Assembly (NCBI RefSeq): GCF_025755255.1
Contig: NZ_JALIEB010000004.1
Span: forward strand, 62,001-126,000
Length of the DNA stretch: 64,000 nt
Source of the DNA: Roseobacter sinensis
GTDB lineage: Bacteria > Pseudomonadota > Alphaproteobacteria > Rhodobacterales > Rhodobacteraceae
Reading direction: 5' to 3'
Shown: positions 42,407-51,665 of the stretch, piece after piece
How positions within the stretch are numbered: position 1 is the first letter of the stretch
Layout of the letters: every line of letters begins with the position of its first letter
Notes under the pieces: model-generated
What the model saw: only the letters and a program-made list of their open reading frames with translations
Told to the model about the DNA's origin: nothing
Database searches by the model: none
Program-made: the position numbers and the translations under genes

Positions 42407-43951
42407 GTGCCGGAAACGATAAGCGATCTCATTTCGGACCATGCGGGCGATGCCCCCGCGCTCGGCGCGCCCGATCGGGCGTGGCTGACATATGACGGCC
42501 TGCGCGACCTGTCGGCGACGGTCGGCGTATCACTCGCTGAGGCAGGCATCGGCACGGGTGACCGGGTGGCAATCGTGCTGCCGAACGGGCCGGAAATGGC
42601 CGCCGCCTTCTTCACCATCGCGCAATCTGCCGTGACCGCGCCGCTCAACCCCGCTTATCGCGAGGAGGAGTTCGCCTTCTATCTCGAGGATCTGAACGCC
42701 AAGGCAATCGTTCTTCTGGATGGAGACAATGGACCGGCCTGTGCTGCGGCCCAGAAGCTGGGCGTCGCCATCCTGAGGCTGGAGGCGGACGCGACAGCAC
42801 CTGCGGGCAGCTTCCAGCTTCGTGCGGACGCCTCATCCACCGCGCGCGGCGGTCCGAAACCGGGTGCCGACGACATCGCGTTGATCCTGCACACCTCCGG
42901 GACGACCTCCCGGCCCAAGATCGTGCCGCTGTTGCAATCGAATGTGGCGGCTTCGGCGCGCAATATCGCGGCCTCCCTGGCGCTGACGGCGGAGGATCGG
43001 TGTCTCAACGTGATGCCGCTCTTTCACATCCACGGACTGGTTGCGGCCGTCTCCGCCACCTTCGCGTCGGGCGGGCAGGTCTGGTGCGCGCCCGGCTTCG
43101 ATGCGCTCAAGTTCTTCGGCTGGATGCGCGATGCCGACCCCACATGGTACACCGCCGTGCCGACGATGCATCAGGCGATCCTGTCGCGTGCGGGGCGCAA
43201 TACCGATGTGATCGAGGCTGCGCGGCTGCGCTTCCTGCGGTCCTCCTCCGCCTCATTGCCGGGCCCGGTGATGACCAAGCTGGCCGAAACCTTCGGCGCG
43301 CCGGTGATCGAAGGCTACGGCATGACCGAGGCCGCGCATCAGATGTGTTCCAACCCCCTGCCGCCGGGCGTGCAGAAGCCCGGCGCCGTCGGGCTGCCCG
43401 CCGGCCCCGAGGTGCGCATTGCACATGAGGCCGAGCCGCAGCTGCTCGACACTGCAGCAGTGGGCGAGGTGGTGATTTCGGGGCCGAACGTGACACCGGG
43501 CTACGAGAACAACCCGACCGCCAATGCCGGCGCCTTCTTCGAGGCGGAGGGCAAGCGCTGGTTCCGCACAGGCGACCAAGGGGCGTTCGATGCGGATGGC
43601 TATCTGGCGCTCACCGGGCGCCTGAAGGAGATCATAAACCGCGGCGGCGAGAAGGTCAGCCCGCTGGAGGTGGACGATGTGCTCTCTGCGCACCCAGATG
43701 TGGCCCAGGCGCTCACCTTCGCGGTTCCGCATGACAAGCTGGGCGAAGAGGTCGCCGCCGCCATCGTGCTGCGGGATGGGGCCGACATCGGCGAGCGCGC
43801 GATCCGGGACTTTGCCTCCGAACGGCTGGCTGATTTCAAGGTGCCGCGTAAGGTGGTGATCCTCGATGAGATCCCCAAGGGCGCCACGGGCAAGCTGCAA
43901 CGCATCGGCCTGGCCGAGAAGCTCGGGCTGGTCAAGGAAGCGGCGTCATGA
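42407..43951 (+). CDS. AMP-forming acyl-CoA synthetase, oxalate-CoA-ligase-like
   Basis: 514 residues. The ATP loop reads LHTSGTTSRPKIVPL, and the RPK variant after TTS is characteristic of the Pcs60/AAE3 oxalyl-CoA synthetase branch (family knowledge). Other motifs are EGYGMTEAAHQM, WFRTGDQGAFDADGYL, GRLKEIINRGGEKVSPLEV and the catalytic lysine region GATGKLQRI. It activates a carboxylate with ATP and CoA; oxalate or another short dicarboxylate is likely. The start is GTG 42407 with GGGAGG 8 nt upstream. It overlaps the next gene by 4 nt. Confidence 0.8.
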   Translation: MPETISDLISDHAGDAPALGAPDRAWLTYDGLRDLSATVGVSLAEAGIGTGDRVAIVLPNGPEMAAAFFTIAQSAVTAPLNPAYREEEFAFYLEDLNAKAIVLLDGDNGPACAAAQKLGVAILRLEADATAPAGSFQLRADASSTARGGPKPGADDIALILHTSGTTSRPKIVPLLQSNVAASARNIAASLALTAEDRCLNVMPLFHIHGLVAAVSATFASGGQVWCAPGFDALKFFGWMRDADPTWYTAVPTMHQAILSRAGRNTDVIEAARLRFLRSSSASLPGPVMTKLAETFGAPVIEGYGMTEAAHQMCSNPLPPGVQKPGAVGLPAGPEVRIAHEAEPQLLDTAAVGEVVISGPNVTPGYENNPTANAGAFFEAEGKRWFRTGDQGAFDADGYLALTGRLKEIINRGGEKVSPLEVDDVLSAHPDVAQALTFAVPHDKLGEEVAAAIVLRDGADIGERAIRDFASERLADFKVPRKVVILDEIPKGATGKLQRIGLAEKLGLVKEAAS

Positions 43952-44925
43952 AGATCTGTATCTTCGGCGCGGGTGCCATCGGCGGCTACATGGGCGCGAA
44001 GCTCGCGCAAGCCGGGGCGGACGTCAGCCTCGTCGCCCGTGGCCCGCACTTGGCGGCGATGCAGTCCAACGGGCTCACGCTGATCGAAGAGAGCGGGCAG
44101 ACCAACGTGCCCGTCACCGTCTCGGAAGACCCGAACGATCTGGGCCCGCAGGACTATGTGATCGTGACGCTGAAGGCGCATTCGGTGCCGCCGGTTGTGG
44201 ACCGGATGCAGCCGCTGATCGGGCCGCAAACGACCGTCGTCTCGGGCGTGAACGGCGTGCCCTGGTGGTACTTTCACAAGATCGGCGGGCCGCTGGAAGG
44301 TACGCGCCTGGCTACTGTCGACCCGGGCGACGCGCAGTGGAACGGCTTCGGCCCCGACCGGGTATTGGGCTGCGTGGTCTATCCAGCCGCCGAGGTGAGC
44401 GAGCCGGGCGTGGTCAAGCACATAGAGGGCAATCGCTTCTCGCTGGGTGAACCGGACGGGTCGAAATCCGAGCGCGCGCTGGCGCTCTCGAAAGCCTTAA
44501 GCGCGGCCGGCCTGAAGGCACCGGTGCGGCCCAAGCTGCGCGACGAGATCTGGGTGAAGCTCTGGGGCAACCTGTCGTTCAACCCGATCTCGGCGCTCAC
44601 CCATGCCACGCTGGACGTGCTCTGCACCGATCCCGGCACGCGTGAAGTCGCGCGGAACATGATGCTGGAAGCGCAGGAGATCGCCGAGAAGTTGGGCGTG
44701 AAGTTCCCCATCGACGTGGACCGGCGCATTCAGGGCGGCGCGGATGTGGGCGCGCATCGCACCTCGATGCTGCAGGACCTCGACGCCGGGCGGCCGATGG
44801 AGATCGACGCACTGGTGGGTTCGGTGCAGGAGTTGGGCCGGATCACCGACACGCCGACCCCGACCATCGACACCGTGCTCGGGCTGATCCAGCTGCGGGG
44901 GCGGGTTGCCGGCCTCTATACCTGA
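43948..44925 (+). CDS. Ketopantoate reductase-family protein (PanE/ApbA)
   Basis: 325 residues. The N-terminal Rossmann loop is FGAGAIGGYMGAKLA. The C-terminal helical domain has KLWGNLSFNPISALTHATLDVL with the conserved Lys-Asn region. NADPH-dependent reduction of a 2-keto acid is expected. The family is broader than pantothenate synthesis, and coupling to the CoA ligase (ATGA overlap at 43948) hints at a catabolic 2-keto acid. The 3' end overlaps the convergent tctA gene by 10 bp. Confidence 0.83.
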   Translation: MKICIFGAGAIGGYMGAKLAQAGADVSLVARGPHLAAMQSNGLTLIEESGQTNVPVTVSEDPNDLGPQDYVIVTLKAHSVPPVVDRMQPLIGPQTTVVSGVNGVPWWYFHKIGGPLEGTRLATVDPGDAQWNGFGPDRVLGCVVYPAAEVSEPGVVKHIEGNRFSLGEPDGSKSERALALSKALSAAGLKAPVRPKLRDEIWVKLWGNLSFNPISALTHATLDVLCTDPGTREVARNMMLEAQEIAEKLGVKFPIDVDRRIQGGADVGAHRTSMLQDLDAGRPMEIDALVGSVQELGRITDTPTPTIDTVLGLIQLRGRVAGLYT

Positions 44926-46427
44926 TCTGCCGTGCGCCGCCGGCGGAGCAGTTTGAACGCGGGCAGGAAGATCAGGATCAGCGCGATCACCGTGATCGGC
45001 CCGGCGATGGGCCGGGTAAAGAAGATCGACGGATCGCCCGAGGACAGCAGCAGCGACTGGCGCAGGGTCGGCTCGGCGATAGGCCCGAGAACGATCGCGA
45101 GAACGGCGGGGGCCAGCGGATAGTCGAACTTGCGCAGGAAAAAGGCGCCGATCCCGAAAATTACCATGAGCCAGATGTCGAACATGTCGCGCGTGGCGGC
45201 ATAGCCGCCGACGATGGAGAGCACGAAGATCATCGGAGCGAGCACCGTGAACGGCATCCGCAGCATCCAGATGAAAAGAGGTATGAAGGCGAGGTTGATC
45301 AGCACCGCCGCCGCATTCGACACATAGAAGGACCCGATCAGACCCCAGACGAACTCGGTCTCATCCACGAAGAGCCGCGGCCCGGGCACCAGCCCCCAGA
45401 TCACCATGCCACCCAGTAGGATCGCGGTTGTGGGCGATCCGGGAATGCCGAGCGTCAGCATGGGCAGCATGGATCCGGTCGACGCGGAGTTGTTGGCGGC
45501 CTCGGGGGCTGCCACGCCATCGGGGTTGCCTTGCCCGAAGGTCTCGGGCTTGCGCGAGATCATCTTGGCCACCCCGTAGGACATGAGCGATCCCGGCGTT
45601 GCACCTGCCGCGGGTAGGACGCCGACGAAAAAGCCGAGGAAAGATCCGACGAAGGTGCCCTTCCAACCGCGTTTCGTGGCTTCCTTGGCGTCCGCGGCCA
45701 TGCCCTTCACGGTCATTTTCGGGGTCGTCTTGCTCACCTCGCCGCGGGACTGCTCGATCGTCCAGAGCATCTCGCCGATCCCATAGACGCCGATGGCGAG
45801 CACCAGAAAGCCGATGCCCTGAAGAAAGCCGTTCATCTCGAAGAGAACGAGGCGGGGCGCGCCTGAAATCTGATCGAATCCGACCGCGCCGAGAACGAGG
45901 CCGAAACAGATTGAGAAGATCGTCTTCGGAATGTCATCGCCGCCCAGACCCACGAAGGTGGCGAAGGCCAGCAGCATCAGCGCAAACACCTCGGGCGGGC
46001 CGAAGGACAGTGCAACGGAGGCGAGGGCGGGCGCGAAGAGCGTGAAGAGCATATTGGCGATGGTGCCGCCGACGAAGGAGGCGAGTGCGGCTGTGACCAG
46101 CGCGAGGCTCGCCCGCCCTTGCCGCGCCAGGGGCCGCCCGTCGAAAGTGGTTGCCACCGCCGTAGAGGCGCCCGGAATGCCCAAGGTCACCGAGGAGATC
46201 GCCCCGCCGTACATCGCGCCATAGTAGATCGCGGCGAGAAAGATGATCGCCGAGTTGGGCGGAACCAGAAAGGTCACCGGCAGCAGGATCGCCACCCCGT
46301 TGACCGAACCCAGACCCGGCATGGCACCGATCAGCAGGCCCACGCTGACACCGATCACGATCATGGTGAGGTTCAGGGGCTGCAAGGCCAGCAGCATGCC
46401 GTCAGCGAGAAGCGCAAGGATGTCCAT
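44916..46427 (-). CDS. tctA: Tripartite tricarboxylate transporter large permease TctA
   Basis: 503 residues with about twelve helices. Signature phrases are GAMPGLGSVNGVAILLPVTF near residue 35, YYGAMYGGAISSVTLGIPGA and a second copy GVLPAAGATPGSLMSYG, which are the repeated Gly/Pro loops of TctA. It is the main Na+-dependent membrane channel of a TTT importer for tricarboxylates or related acids. The gene follows tctB on the same strand. The stop overlaps the convergent ketopantoate-reductase-family gene by 10 bp. Confidence 0.93.
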   Translation of the reverse strand: MDILALLADGMLLALQPLNLTMIVIGVSVGLLIGAMPGLGSVNGVAILLPVTFLVPPNSAIIFLAAIYYGAMYGGAISSVTLGIPGASTAVATTFDGRPLARQGRASLALVTAALASFVGGTIANMLFTLFAPALASVALSFGPPEVFALMLLAFATFVGLGGDDIPKTIFSICFGLVLGAVGFDQISGAPRLVLFEMNGFLQGIGFLVLAIGVYGIGEMLWTIEQSRGEVSKTTPKMTVKGMAADAKEATKRGWKGTFVGSFLGFFVGVLPAAGATPGSLMSYGVAKMISRKPETFGQGNPDGVAAPEAANNSASTGSMLPMLTLGIPGSPTTAILLGGMVIWGLVPGPRLFVDETEFVWGLIGSFYVSNAAAVLINLAFIPLFIWMLRMPFTVLAPMIFVLSIVGGYAATRDMFDIWLMVIFGIGAFFLRKFDYPLAPAVLAIVLGPIAEPTLRQSLLLSSGDPSIFFTRPIAGPITVIALILIFLPAFKLLRRRRTADQV

Positions 46428-46458
46428 GATCAGCCGAGGTCCTTAACAAGCGGGGCGG

Positions 46459-46962
46459 TCAGTAGATGATCTCGTAGAGGATATCGAACACGGGGTCGGT
46501 GAACGGCATGCCTGTTGGCATGGTGATCCGCATCGCGCCCTCGAAGAAGAAGAAAAAGACCAGCGGTGTGATCAGCGCCAGCGCAAGGCTCAGGCCCCAC
46601 CCGTGCCGTCCCAGATATTTGACGTAGTACAGCAGGAAGACCGCGACCGCCCCATACATCGAGATGATGTTGACGAGGCCGACAAATACCACGATGCCGC
46701 CACCCACCATGATCAGCATGCGCCAGCCATGCGCGTCCAGCACCGGCTCGGTTGATTGCGATGGCGGGCTGGTCCCGCGCCACCAGTTGAAGGCGATCAT
46801 CCCACAGCACAACAGCATGATGAGCGACAGCCAAAACGGCCAGGCCCCGCCGCCGGGGCCTTGACCAGCGATGTAGCCCACCGGCAGCTCTGTGCTCTTC
46901 CACATCAGGTAGAGCGAGAAAAGGGCCAGAATGCCCGCGGTTACGATCTCGCCGTTACGCAT
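46459..46962 (-). CDS. tctB: Tripartite tricarboxylate transporter small permease TctB
   Basis: 167 residues with four predicted helices, the normal size and topology for TctB. It sits between tctC and tctA with short gaps (37 nt and 31 nt). TctB is the least conserved subunit and this call rests on topology and position. Confidence 0.87.
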   Translation of the reverse strand: MRNGEIVTAGILALFSLYLMWKSTELPVGYIAGQGPGGGAWPFWLSLIMLLCCGMIAFNWWRGTSPPSQSTEPVLDAHGWRMLIMVGGGIVVFVGLVNIISMYGAVAVFLLYYVKYLGRHGWGLSLALALITPLVFFFFFEGAMRITMPTGMPFTDPVFDILYEIIY

Positions 46963-46999
46963 CTGGCCCTCGTCTTCTTGTGGTCAAACTATGGCCGGC

Positions 47000-47971
47000 T
47001 TACTCGCCGAGGGCGGCCAGCAGCTTCTTGTGGTTCTCGACCTGAAGGCCCCAGTAGTCCTGCTGCTCTGCGGCGTTCATCCACAGCGGCGACAGGCTTT
47101 CGGACTCCAGATACCCCTGCCATTCTTCGCTTTCGAAGATCTGGGTGAAGACATCGCGGTAGTAGGCCGCGGCGTCCTCCGACATGCCCGGGGCACCCAC
47201 AACCGCCCGTTGGTTATAGTACGAGAAATCGTGCCCTTTCTCCTTGATCGTTGGCACATCCGGATAGGCCGGCATGCGTTCGTCCGAGAAGGCAAGCAGC
47301 GGCACGAAGTCGCCGGCCTCGTAGAAACCCTTGGCTTCGGCGGGGTTGTTCACGGTCGCCATGATCTGCTTGCCTGCCAAATCCTTGGCGACGGCGCCGC
47401 CGCCGTCATAGGGGATGTATTTGATGTCGAGATCGAAGGCGTCGGACATATAGGCGATCACGATGGAATCCTCCTGACCCGCTCCGGTGCCGCCCATGAC
47501 GAATTCACCGTTCATGGATTTCACTTCCTCGACGTATTCCTCGAAGGTCGTGATGCCAGAATCCTTATGCACCCAGAGCACGAAGGGGTCGACGCCCATC
47601 ATGGCGATCGGTGTGAAGGTCTGGATATCGATGCCGAGGTTCGCCTGCCGCAGCGGCGTGGTGAAGAACGAGTTCAGCGTGACGAGGATCGTGTGGTCGG
47701 GGTCGTTTGTGCCGCTGACATGGATCAGAGCCTCGGCGCCAGAGCCGCCACCCTTGTTGTTGGGCACCAATGGCCGGTTTGTCAGGTCCTTCTTCTCGGC
47801 CACAGACTGAATGAAACGTGCAATCTGGTCGGCGCCGCCGCCCGGCCCGGCCATGATGGTGAAGTCGATCGGCTTTCTTGGCTGCCATCCGTCGGCAAAG
47901 GCAAACCCCGGCGCAGTGACCAGAAGACCGGCCGCAAGACCACCCAAAAGATGACGTTTCGTGACTCTCAT
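47000..47971 (-). CDS. tctC: Tripartite tricarboxylate transporter binding protein TctC
   Basis: 323 residues. A signal peptide (ending GFAFA) precedes the mature start DGWQPRKPIDFTIMAGPGGGADQIARFIQSV, the TctC/BugT lead pattern. Later phrases, VPNNKGGGSGAEALIHVSG and YDGGGAVAKDLAGKQIMATVNNPAE, belong to the ligand cleft. Ligands in the family include citrate, aromatic acids and dicarboxylates. It is first in the tctCBA operon. The ligand could relate to the CoA-ligase genes next door (inference). Confidence 0.92.
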   Translation of the reverse strand: MRVTKRHLLGGLAAGLLVTAPGFAFADGWQPRKPIDFTIMAGPGGGADQIARFIQSVAEKKDLTNRPLVPNNKGGGSGAEALIHVSGTNDPDHTILVTLNSFFTTPLRQANLGIDIQTFTPIAMMGVDPFVLWVHKDSGITTFEEYVEEVKSMNGEFVMGGTGAGQEDSIVIAYMSDAFDLDIKYIPYDGGGAVAKDLAGKQIMATVNNPAEAKGFYEAGDFVPLLAFSDERMPAYPDVPTIKEKGHDFSYYNQRAVVGAPGMSEDAAAYYRDVFTQIFESEEWQGYLESESLSPLWMNAAEQQDYWGLQVENHKKLLAALGE

Positions 47972-48097
47972 ATCAGCTCCTCCAATTTATCTTGTTGGGC
48001 CTGGCCTGTTGGCGCCAAACCCCTCCGCGCCACTGATGAGAAAGTAACTATCTTGCGCCATCCCGATTTCAACCATTATTTTATTGCGCTTGAGGTC

Positions 48098-48952
48098 TTA
48101 ATGCGCCAGCACAACGGGAATGTCAGCTTGATCTACAACCTCTTGTGTATTTCCGCCAAAAAGAGTTTCGCGTTCGTGGCTCGCGCTATAGGCGCCCATC
48201 ACCAGAAGGCCCGCGCCTGAGGCCTTCGCCTTGTCGAGCAAAACTGCCCCCGGTGACTGCGCATCGAAGCGCTGGATCTCAGCCGAGATGTTGCGCAGCT
48301 TGTAGTAGTCGACAAGCTCTTCCGCGGTGGCGCCGTGCGGCTCGCCGCTGCCGCCGGCGAGGATGACAACCGAGCCTGCAGCCGCAACAAGGTCCAGTGT
48401 GAGTGCCACGCTGCGCGACGCCTCAAGCGAGCCGTTCCAGGCAATGGCAACCCGGTCGCCGAAGTCGGTCGGGACCGCGCCGCCGGTCGGGCACATGAGA
48501 ACCGGGCGCCCGGTCTGGAACAGCGCGGACTTGAGAGAGTTGGTGCCCAGGTTCCTGTCCCGGTCCGGCTTGGCCACGACGATCAGGTCAGCCAACCGGC
48601 CGTTGTGCTTGATCACATCCGCCATGCGCCCGTGCTCTTCGATGAATTCCACGGTTGTGACTGCCTCGGTCGCCGCCTTGGTCTCGTCCAGATCCAGCGT
48701 TTGGGCAAGCCTGTGCAGATCCTCGCGCAGAGCCTGCTCCTGCTGGTCGGCAAGTTCCTGGGCCTGCTTCATCATCGTCTTGCGGGCGAAGGAGGGCATT
48801 GGCACGCCATAGGGCATCAGGTCCTCCCCGCGCGCCCGGCAATGCGCGATAACGATGTGGGCCCGATGGTACTGCGCCAGTGTTGCGGCGTGCCTCAGGA
48901 CTGTCTCGACCAGCCCATCTCCCCTCACGGGAACCAGTATCTTTCTCAACAT
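48098..48952 (-). CDS. Universal stress protein, two UspA domains
   Basis: 284 residues. Domain one starts MLRKILVPVRGDGLVETVLRHAATLAQYHRAHIV. Domain two follows from about residue 155 and contains RVAIAWNGSLEASRSVALTLDLVA, then LLVMGAYSASHERETLFGGNTQEVVDQADIPVVLAH, the ATP-binding G-x2-G-x9-G type ending. It is probably a cytoplasmic nucleotide-binding stress factor. Monocistronic, divergent from the SLC13/TrkA-C gene. Confidence 0.9.
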   Translation of the reverse strand: MLRKILVPVRGDGLVETVLRHAATLAQYHRAHIVIAHCRARGEDLMPYGVPMPSFARKTMMKQAQELADQQEQALREDLHRLAQTLDLDETKAATEAVTTVEFIEEHGRMADVIKHNGRLADLIVVAKPDRDRNLGTNSLKSALFQTGRPVLMCPTGGAVPTDFGDRVAIAWNGSLEASRSVALTLDLVAAAGSVVILAGGSGEPHGATAEELVDYYKLRNISAEIQRFDAQSPGAVLLDKAKASGAGLLVMGAYSASHERETLFGGNTQEVVDQADIPVVLAH

Positions 48953-49147
48953 CTTGCATGCCTTCCGGGCAAAAGTGGTTCAGCAGGTCGAGCCATCGGA
49001 CACAACATACGTATGCGTACTCCCAATGCTCCGAAGGGACCCGAGGCGCACAAGATAGGCCATTCGCAGCAAAAGAGTACTGACCCGGACATATTATTGC
49101 GCAAACCGACCTTTGGATGGTAACAAAAATCAAGGGAGAATTGAGCA

Positions 49148-51031
49148 GTGGAACCCATAAGCCTTACGCTGGAGATGTCGGTGGTGCTCGGCCTGCTGGC
49201 ATTTACGGTCTTCCTGTTTGTCTCCGAAATCGTCCGCATCGACTTGGCTGCGATCATGGTCATGGTGCTGCTCGGATTGCTCAGCCAGCTGCCTGCGCTG
49301 AGCTCTCTGGCCGATGTCAGCCGCCTTTTCGACGGTCTGGCCTCGAACGCGGTGGTGTCGATCATCGCAGTCATGATCATCGGTGCGGGGCTCGACAAGA
49401 CCGGGCTGATGAGCAAGGTCGCCTCGGTCATTCTCAAGCATGGCGGCAAGACGGAAACGCGGATTATCCCGATCATCTCTGGAACCGTGGGGGTGATCTC
49501 ATCTTTCATGCAGAACGTGGGTGCGGCCGCGCTCTTCCTGCCGGTGGTCAGCCGGATTTCGGTCCGGACGGAATTGCCCCTCAGCCGCCTGCTGATGCCC
49601 ATGGGCTTCTGCGCCATTCTCGGCGGGACGATGACGATGGTGGGCTCCTCGCCGCTGATCCTGCTCAACGATTTGCTGCTGAGCGCGAACGAGGCGCTGC
49701 CCGAGGACCAGCAGATGGCGCCCTTCGGGCTGTTCTCGGTCACACCCGTCGGGATTTCGCTGGTGATCACGGGGATCCTCTATTTCGTCGTCTTCGGGCG
49801 CTGGGTGCTGCCCGCAGGCCGCAAGGAGGGCGAGGCGACCAGCGCAACCTCCCTGAAGGACTACCTCAAGAACATCTACGGGCTGAAAACGGACATCTTT
49901 GAAATCTCAGTACCCGAAGGCCACCCGTGCGTCGGCGAAACCTTCGACGACGTGATGCAGCGCTATCACGTCTATATCATTGGCAGCGCGTACCGGGGAA
50001 AGCGCTGGTTCGCGCCGGTCATCCAGACCCAGATCACCGCGCCCTGCCGGCTGGCGATCCTCGGACGCAAGAAGGTCATCGACCAGATGGTGGCCGAGGG
50101 CGGTTATGTTCTGCACCCGCAACTCGACGTCTTTGCCGAGGATTATGCCCCCACCAAATCCGGAGTGGCGGAGATGGTGATCCCGCCCGGCTCGTCCGTG
50201 ATCGGCAAATGCGCGCATGATCTGGTGTTCCGCAAGACCTATGGTGCCAGCCTTCTGGCCATCCACCGTGACGAAGAGACCATGAGCTATGTGGAGACCG
50301 ACGACCATGCGCCCACCGCCGTAGGCGAGGTGCCTTTTCACGCAGGCGACACGTTGGTCATTCACAGCACCTGGGAGGCGCTGACCCGGCTGACCCGCGA
50401 CCGCGATTTCGTGGTGGTCACAACCAACTTCCCGCAGGAAGAGCTGCGTCCCAAGAAGGTGGGCTGGGCGCTCTTGTTCTTCATCATTTCGATCTCGCTG
50501 ATCCTGTTTACGGATCTGCGGCTCTCGCTGTGCCTGCTCACCGGGGCGGTGGGCATGATCCTGACCGGTGTCCTCGATATCGACGACGCCTATGCGGCCG
50601 TCAGTTGGAGCACGGTGTTTCTGCTGGCCAGTCTGATCCCGCTGGGTCAGGCGGTGCAGACCACGGGCACCGCCGAGTGGATCGCACAGCAGATCCTGAC
50701 CCTGCTCAACGGCTGGCCGCTCTGGTCCTTGCAGGCCGGGATTGCAGTGCTGGCCACCGCCTTCACCCTGATCATGTCGAATGTCGGGGCGACGGTGCTG
50801 CTGGTGCCGCTTGCGGTCTCCATTGCCGTTGCGGCGGGTGGCGATCCTGCGATCTTTGCGTTGACCGTTGCGATCTCCACGTCCAACTCCTTCCTGATCC
50901 CCACGCATCAAGTGAATGCGCTGATCATGGGGCCGGCCGGTTACAAGGTGACGGATTTCATGAAGAGCGGCGGGATCATGACGATCCTCTTCCTTGTCGT
51001 CTCGCTGCTGATGATGAACGTGGTGTTCTGA
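49148..51031 (+). CDS. SLC13-type anion carrier with two TrkA-C (RCK_C) domains
   Basis: 627 residues. The N-terminal membrane block (about 1-215) includes MQNVGAAALFLPVVSRIS. The two cytoplasmic TrkA-C regulatory domains lie at about 235-410, and a second membrane block (about 440-627) has LIMSNVGATVLLVPLAVSIAVAAGGDP and STSNSFLIPTHQVNAL. This is the architecture of YfbS/SAC1-like sulfate or organic anion carriers. GTG 49148 is used; GGGAGAA lies upstream. The substrate is unknown. A perfect hairpin follows at 51045. Confidence 0.88.
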   Translation: MEPISLTLEMSVVLGLLAFTVFLFVSEIVRIDLAAIMVMVLLGLLSQLPALSSLADVSRLFDGLASNAVVSIIAVMIIGAGLDKTGLMSKVASVILKHGGKTETRIIPIISGTVGVISSFMQNVGAAALFLPVVSRISVRTELPLSRLLMPMGFCAILGGTMTMVGSSPLILLNDLLLSANEALPEDQQMAPFGLFSVTPVGISLVITGILYFVVFGRWVLPAGRKEGEATSATSLKDYLKNIYGLKTDIFEISVPEGHPCVGETFDDVMQRYHVYIIGSAYRGKRWFAPVIQTQITAPCRLAILGRKKVIDQMVAEGGYVLHPQLDVFAEDYAPTKSGVAEMVIPPGSSVIGKCAHDLVFRKTYGASLLAIHRDEETMSYVETDDHAPTAVGEVPFHAGDTLVIHSTWEALTRLTRDRDFVVVTTNFPQEELRPKKVGWALLFFIISISLILFTDLRLSLCLLTGAVGMILTGVLDIDDAYAAVSWSTVFLLASLIPLGQAVQTTGTAEWIAQQILTLLNGWPLWSLQAGIAVLATAFTLIMSNVGATVLLVPLAVSIAVAAGGDPAIFALTVAISTSNSFLIPTHQVNALIMGPAGYKVTDFMKSGGIMTILFLVVSLLMMNVVF

Positions 51032-51044
51032 GTGAACCGCAATT

Positions 51045-51070
51045 GCCGCCAGCCGGATCGGGCTGGCGGC
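51045..51070. terminator. Convergent-gene hairpin
   Basis: A perfect 10-bp stem GCCGCCAGCC/GGCTGGCGGC (51045-51054 with 51061-51070) lies between the SLC13/TrkA-C gene and the guanidine operon end. It can serve both strands but has no T-run. Confidence 0.6.
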
Positions 51071-51078
51071 GGCATGCG

Positions 51079-51237
51079 CTACCGTACGCGACGCAGGCGC
51101 AGTGCGACGGTGGCCGCGAGGGTCATGAGCACCAGACCGGCGACGAGGCCAGCCGGCGAGGCGGTAGCGACCTCCGGCTCGTGGTGTGCGAGGGCCGGTG
51201 TGGCGACAAGCGCCAGAAGGAAGGAGAGGTGCTTCAT
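51079..51237 (-). CDS. 52-residue exported membrane peptide with HH motif (guanidine operon)
   Basis: Signal-like leader MKHLSFLLALVATPALA, then HHEPEVATASPAG, one hydrophobic helix (LVAGLVLMTLAATVAL) and an Arg-rich end. If cleaved after ALA, the mature protein would begin with two His, a possible metal site. ATG 51237 overlaps the stop of the His-rich gene by 4 nt (ATGA) and GGAGAGG lies upstream, so translation is well supported in spite of its size. It is the last gene of the guanidine operon. The family is unknown. Confidence 0.65.
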   Translation of the reverse strand: MKHLSFLLALVATPALAHHEPEVATASPAGLVAGLVLMTLAATVALRLRRVR

Positions 51238-51665
51238 GTGGTGTCCTTTCCGGAAGCAGGGTGGGTTTGGAGAAAACTGCGCAGGTCCGTGACCTGCTTT
51301 GCCTCGAGCGAGACATAGACGAAGCCCATGTTGGTGCGCTCGGTCACCATCTCGCCGGGGTAGGGCAGATAGCTCAGCTCGCGCGAGCCGAAGGACGGCG
51401 AGGCCGTGCCCACCTGCCATTCGGTGGTCAGGGTCACATCGACCAGCTTCATCGACGGCCCGCCCCCCGGCGCCTCGATCTCCAGCGGCACACCGGCGAT
51501 GCGCAGATACGACATCTTGTCCTTCGCCGCGATGAACCCGTCGATGAACTGCTCGGTGAGCACCTGTAGGTCTGCCGCACCATCGGCCTCGTGCATATGG
51601 CTGTGCAGGTGGTCAGGATGGTCATGGTTGTGGCCGATATGTCCGGGCGCGTGATCATGTGGCAT
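51234..51665 (-). CDS. His-rich protein of guanidine operon, candidate nickel handler
   Basis: 143 residues, no signal peptide. The N-terminal 26 residues hold ten His (MPHDHAPGHIGHNHDHPDHL onward), the type of tail seen in UreE, HypB and SlyD nickel-handling proteins. The remainder is a compact domain (LRIAGVPLEIEAPGGGPSMKLVDVTLTTEW, then SYLPYPGEMVTERTNMGFVYVSL) that I do not recognise. It starts at ATG 51665 with GAAAGAGG upstream and overlaps the hydrolase gene by 11 nt. Guanidine hydrolases need nickel and helper proteins (family knowledge), so a delivery role is inferred. Confidence 0.7.
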   Translation of the reverse strand: MPHDHAPGHIGHNHDHPDHLHSHMHEADGAADLQVLTEQFIDGFIAAKDKMSYLRIAGVPLEIEAPGGGPSMKLVDVTLTTEWQVGTASPSFGSRELSYLPYPGEMVTERTNMGFVYVSLEAKQVTDLRSFLQTHPASGKDTT

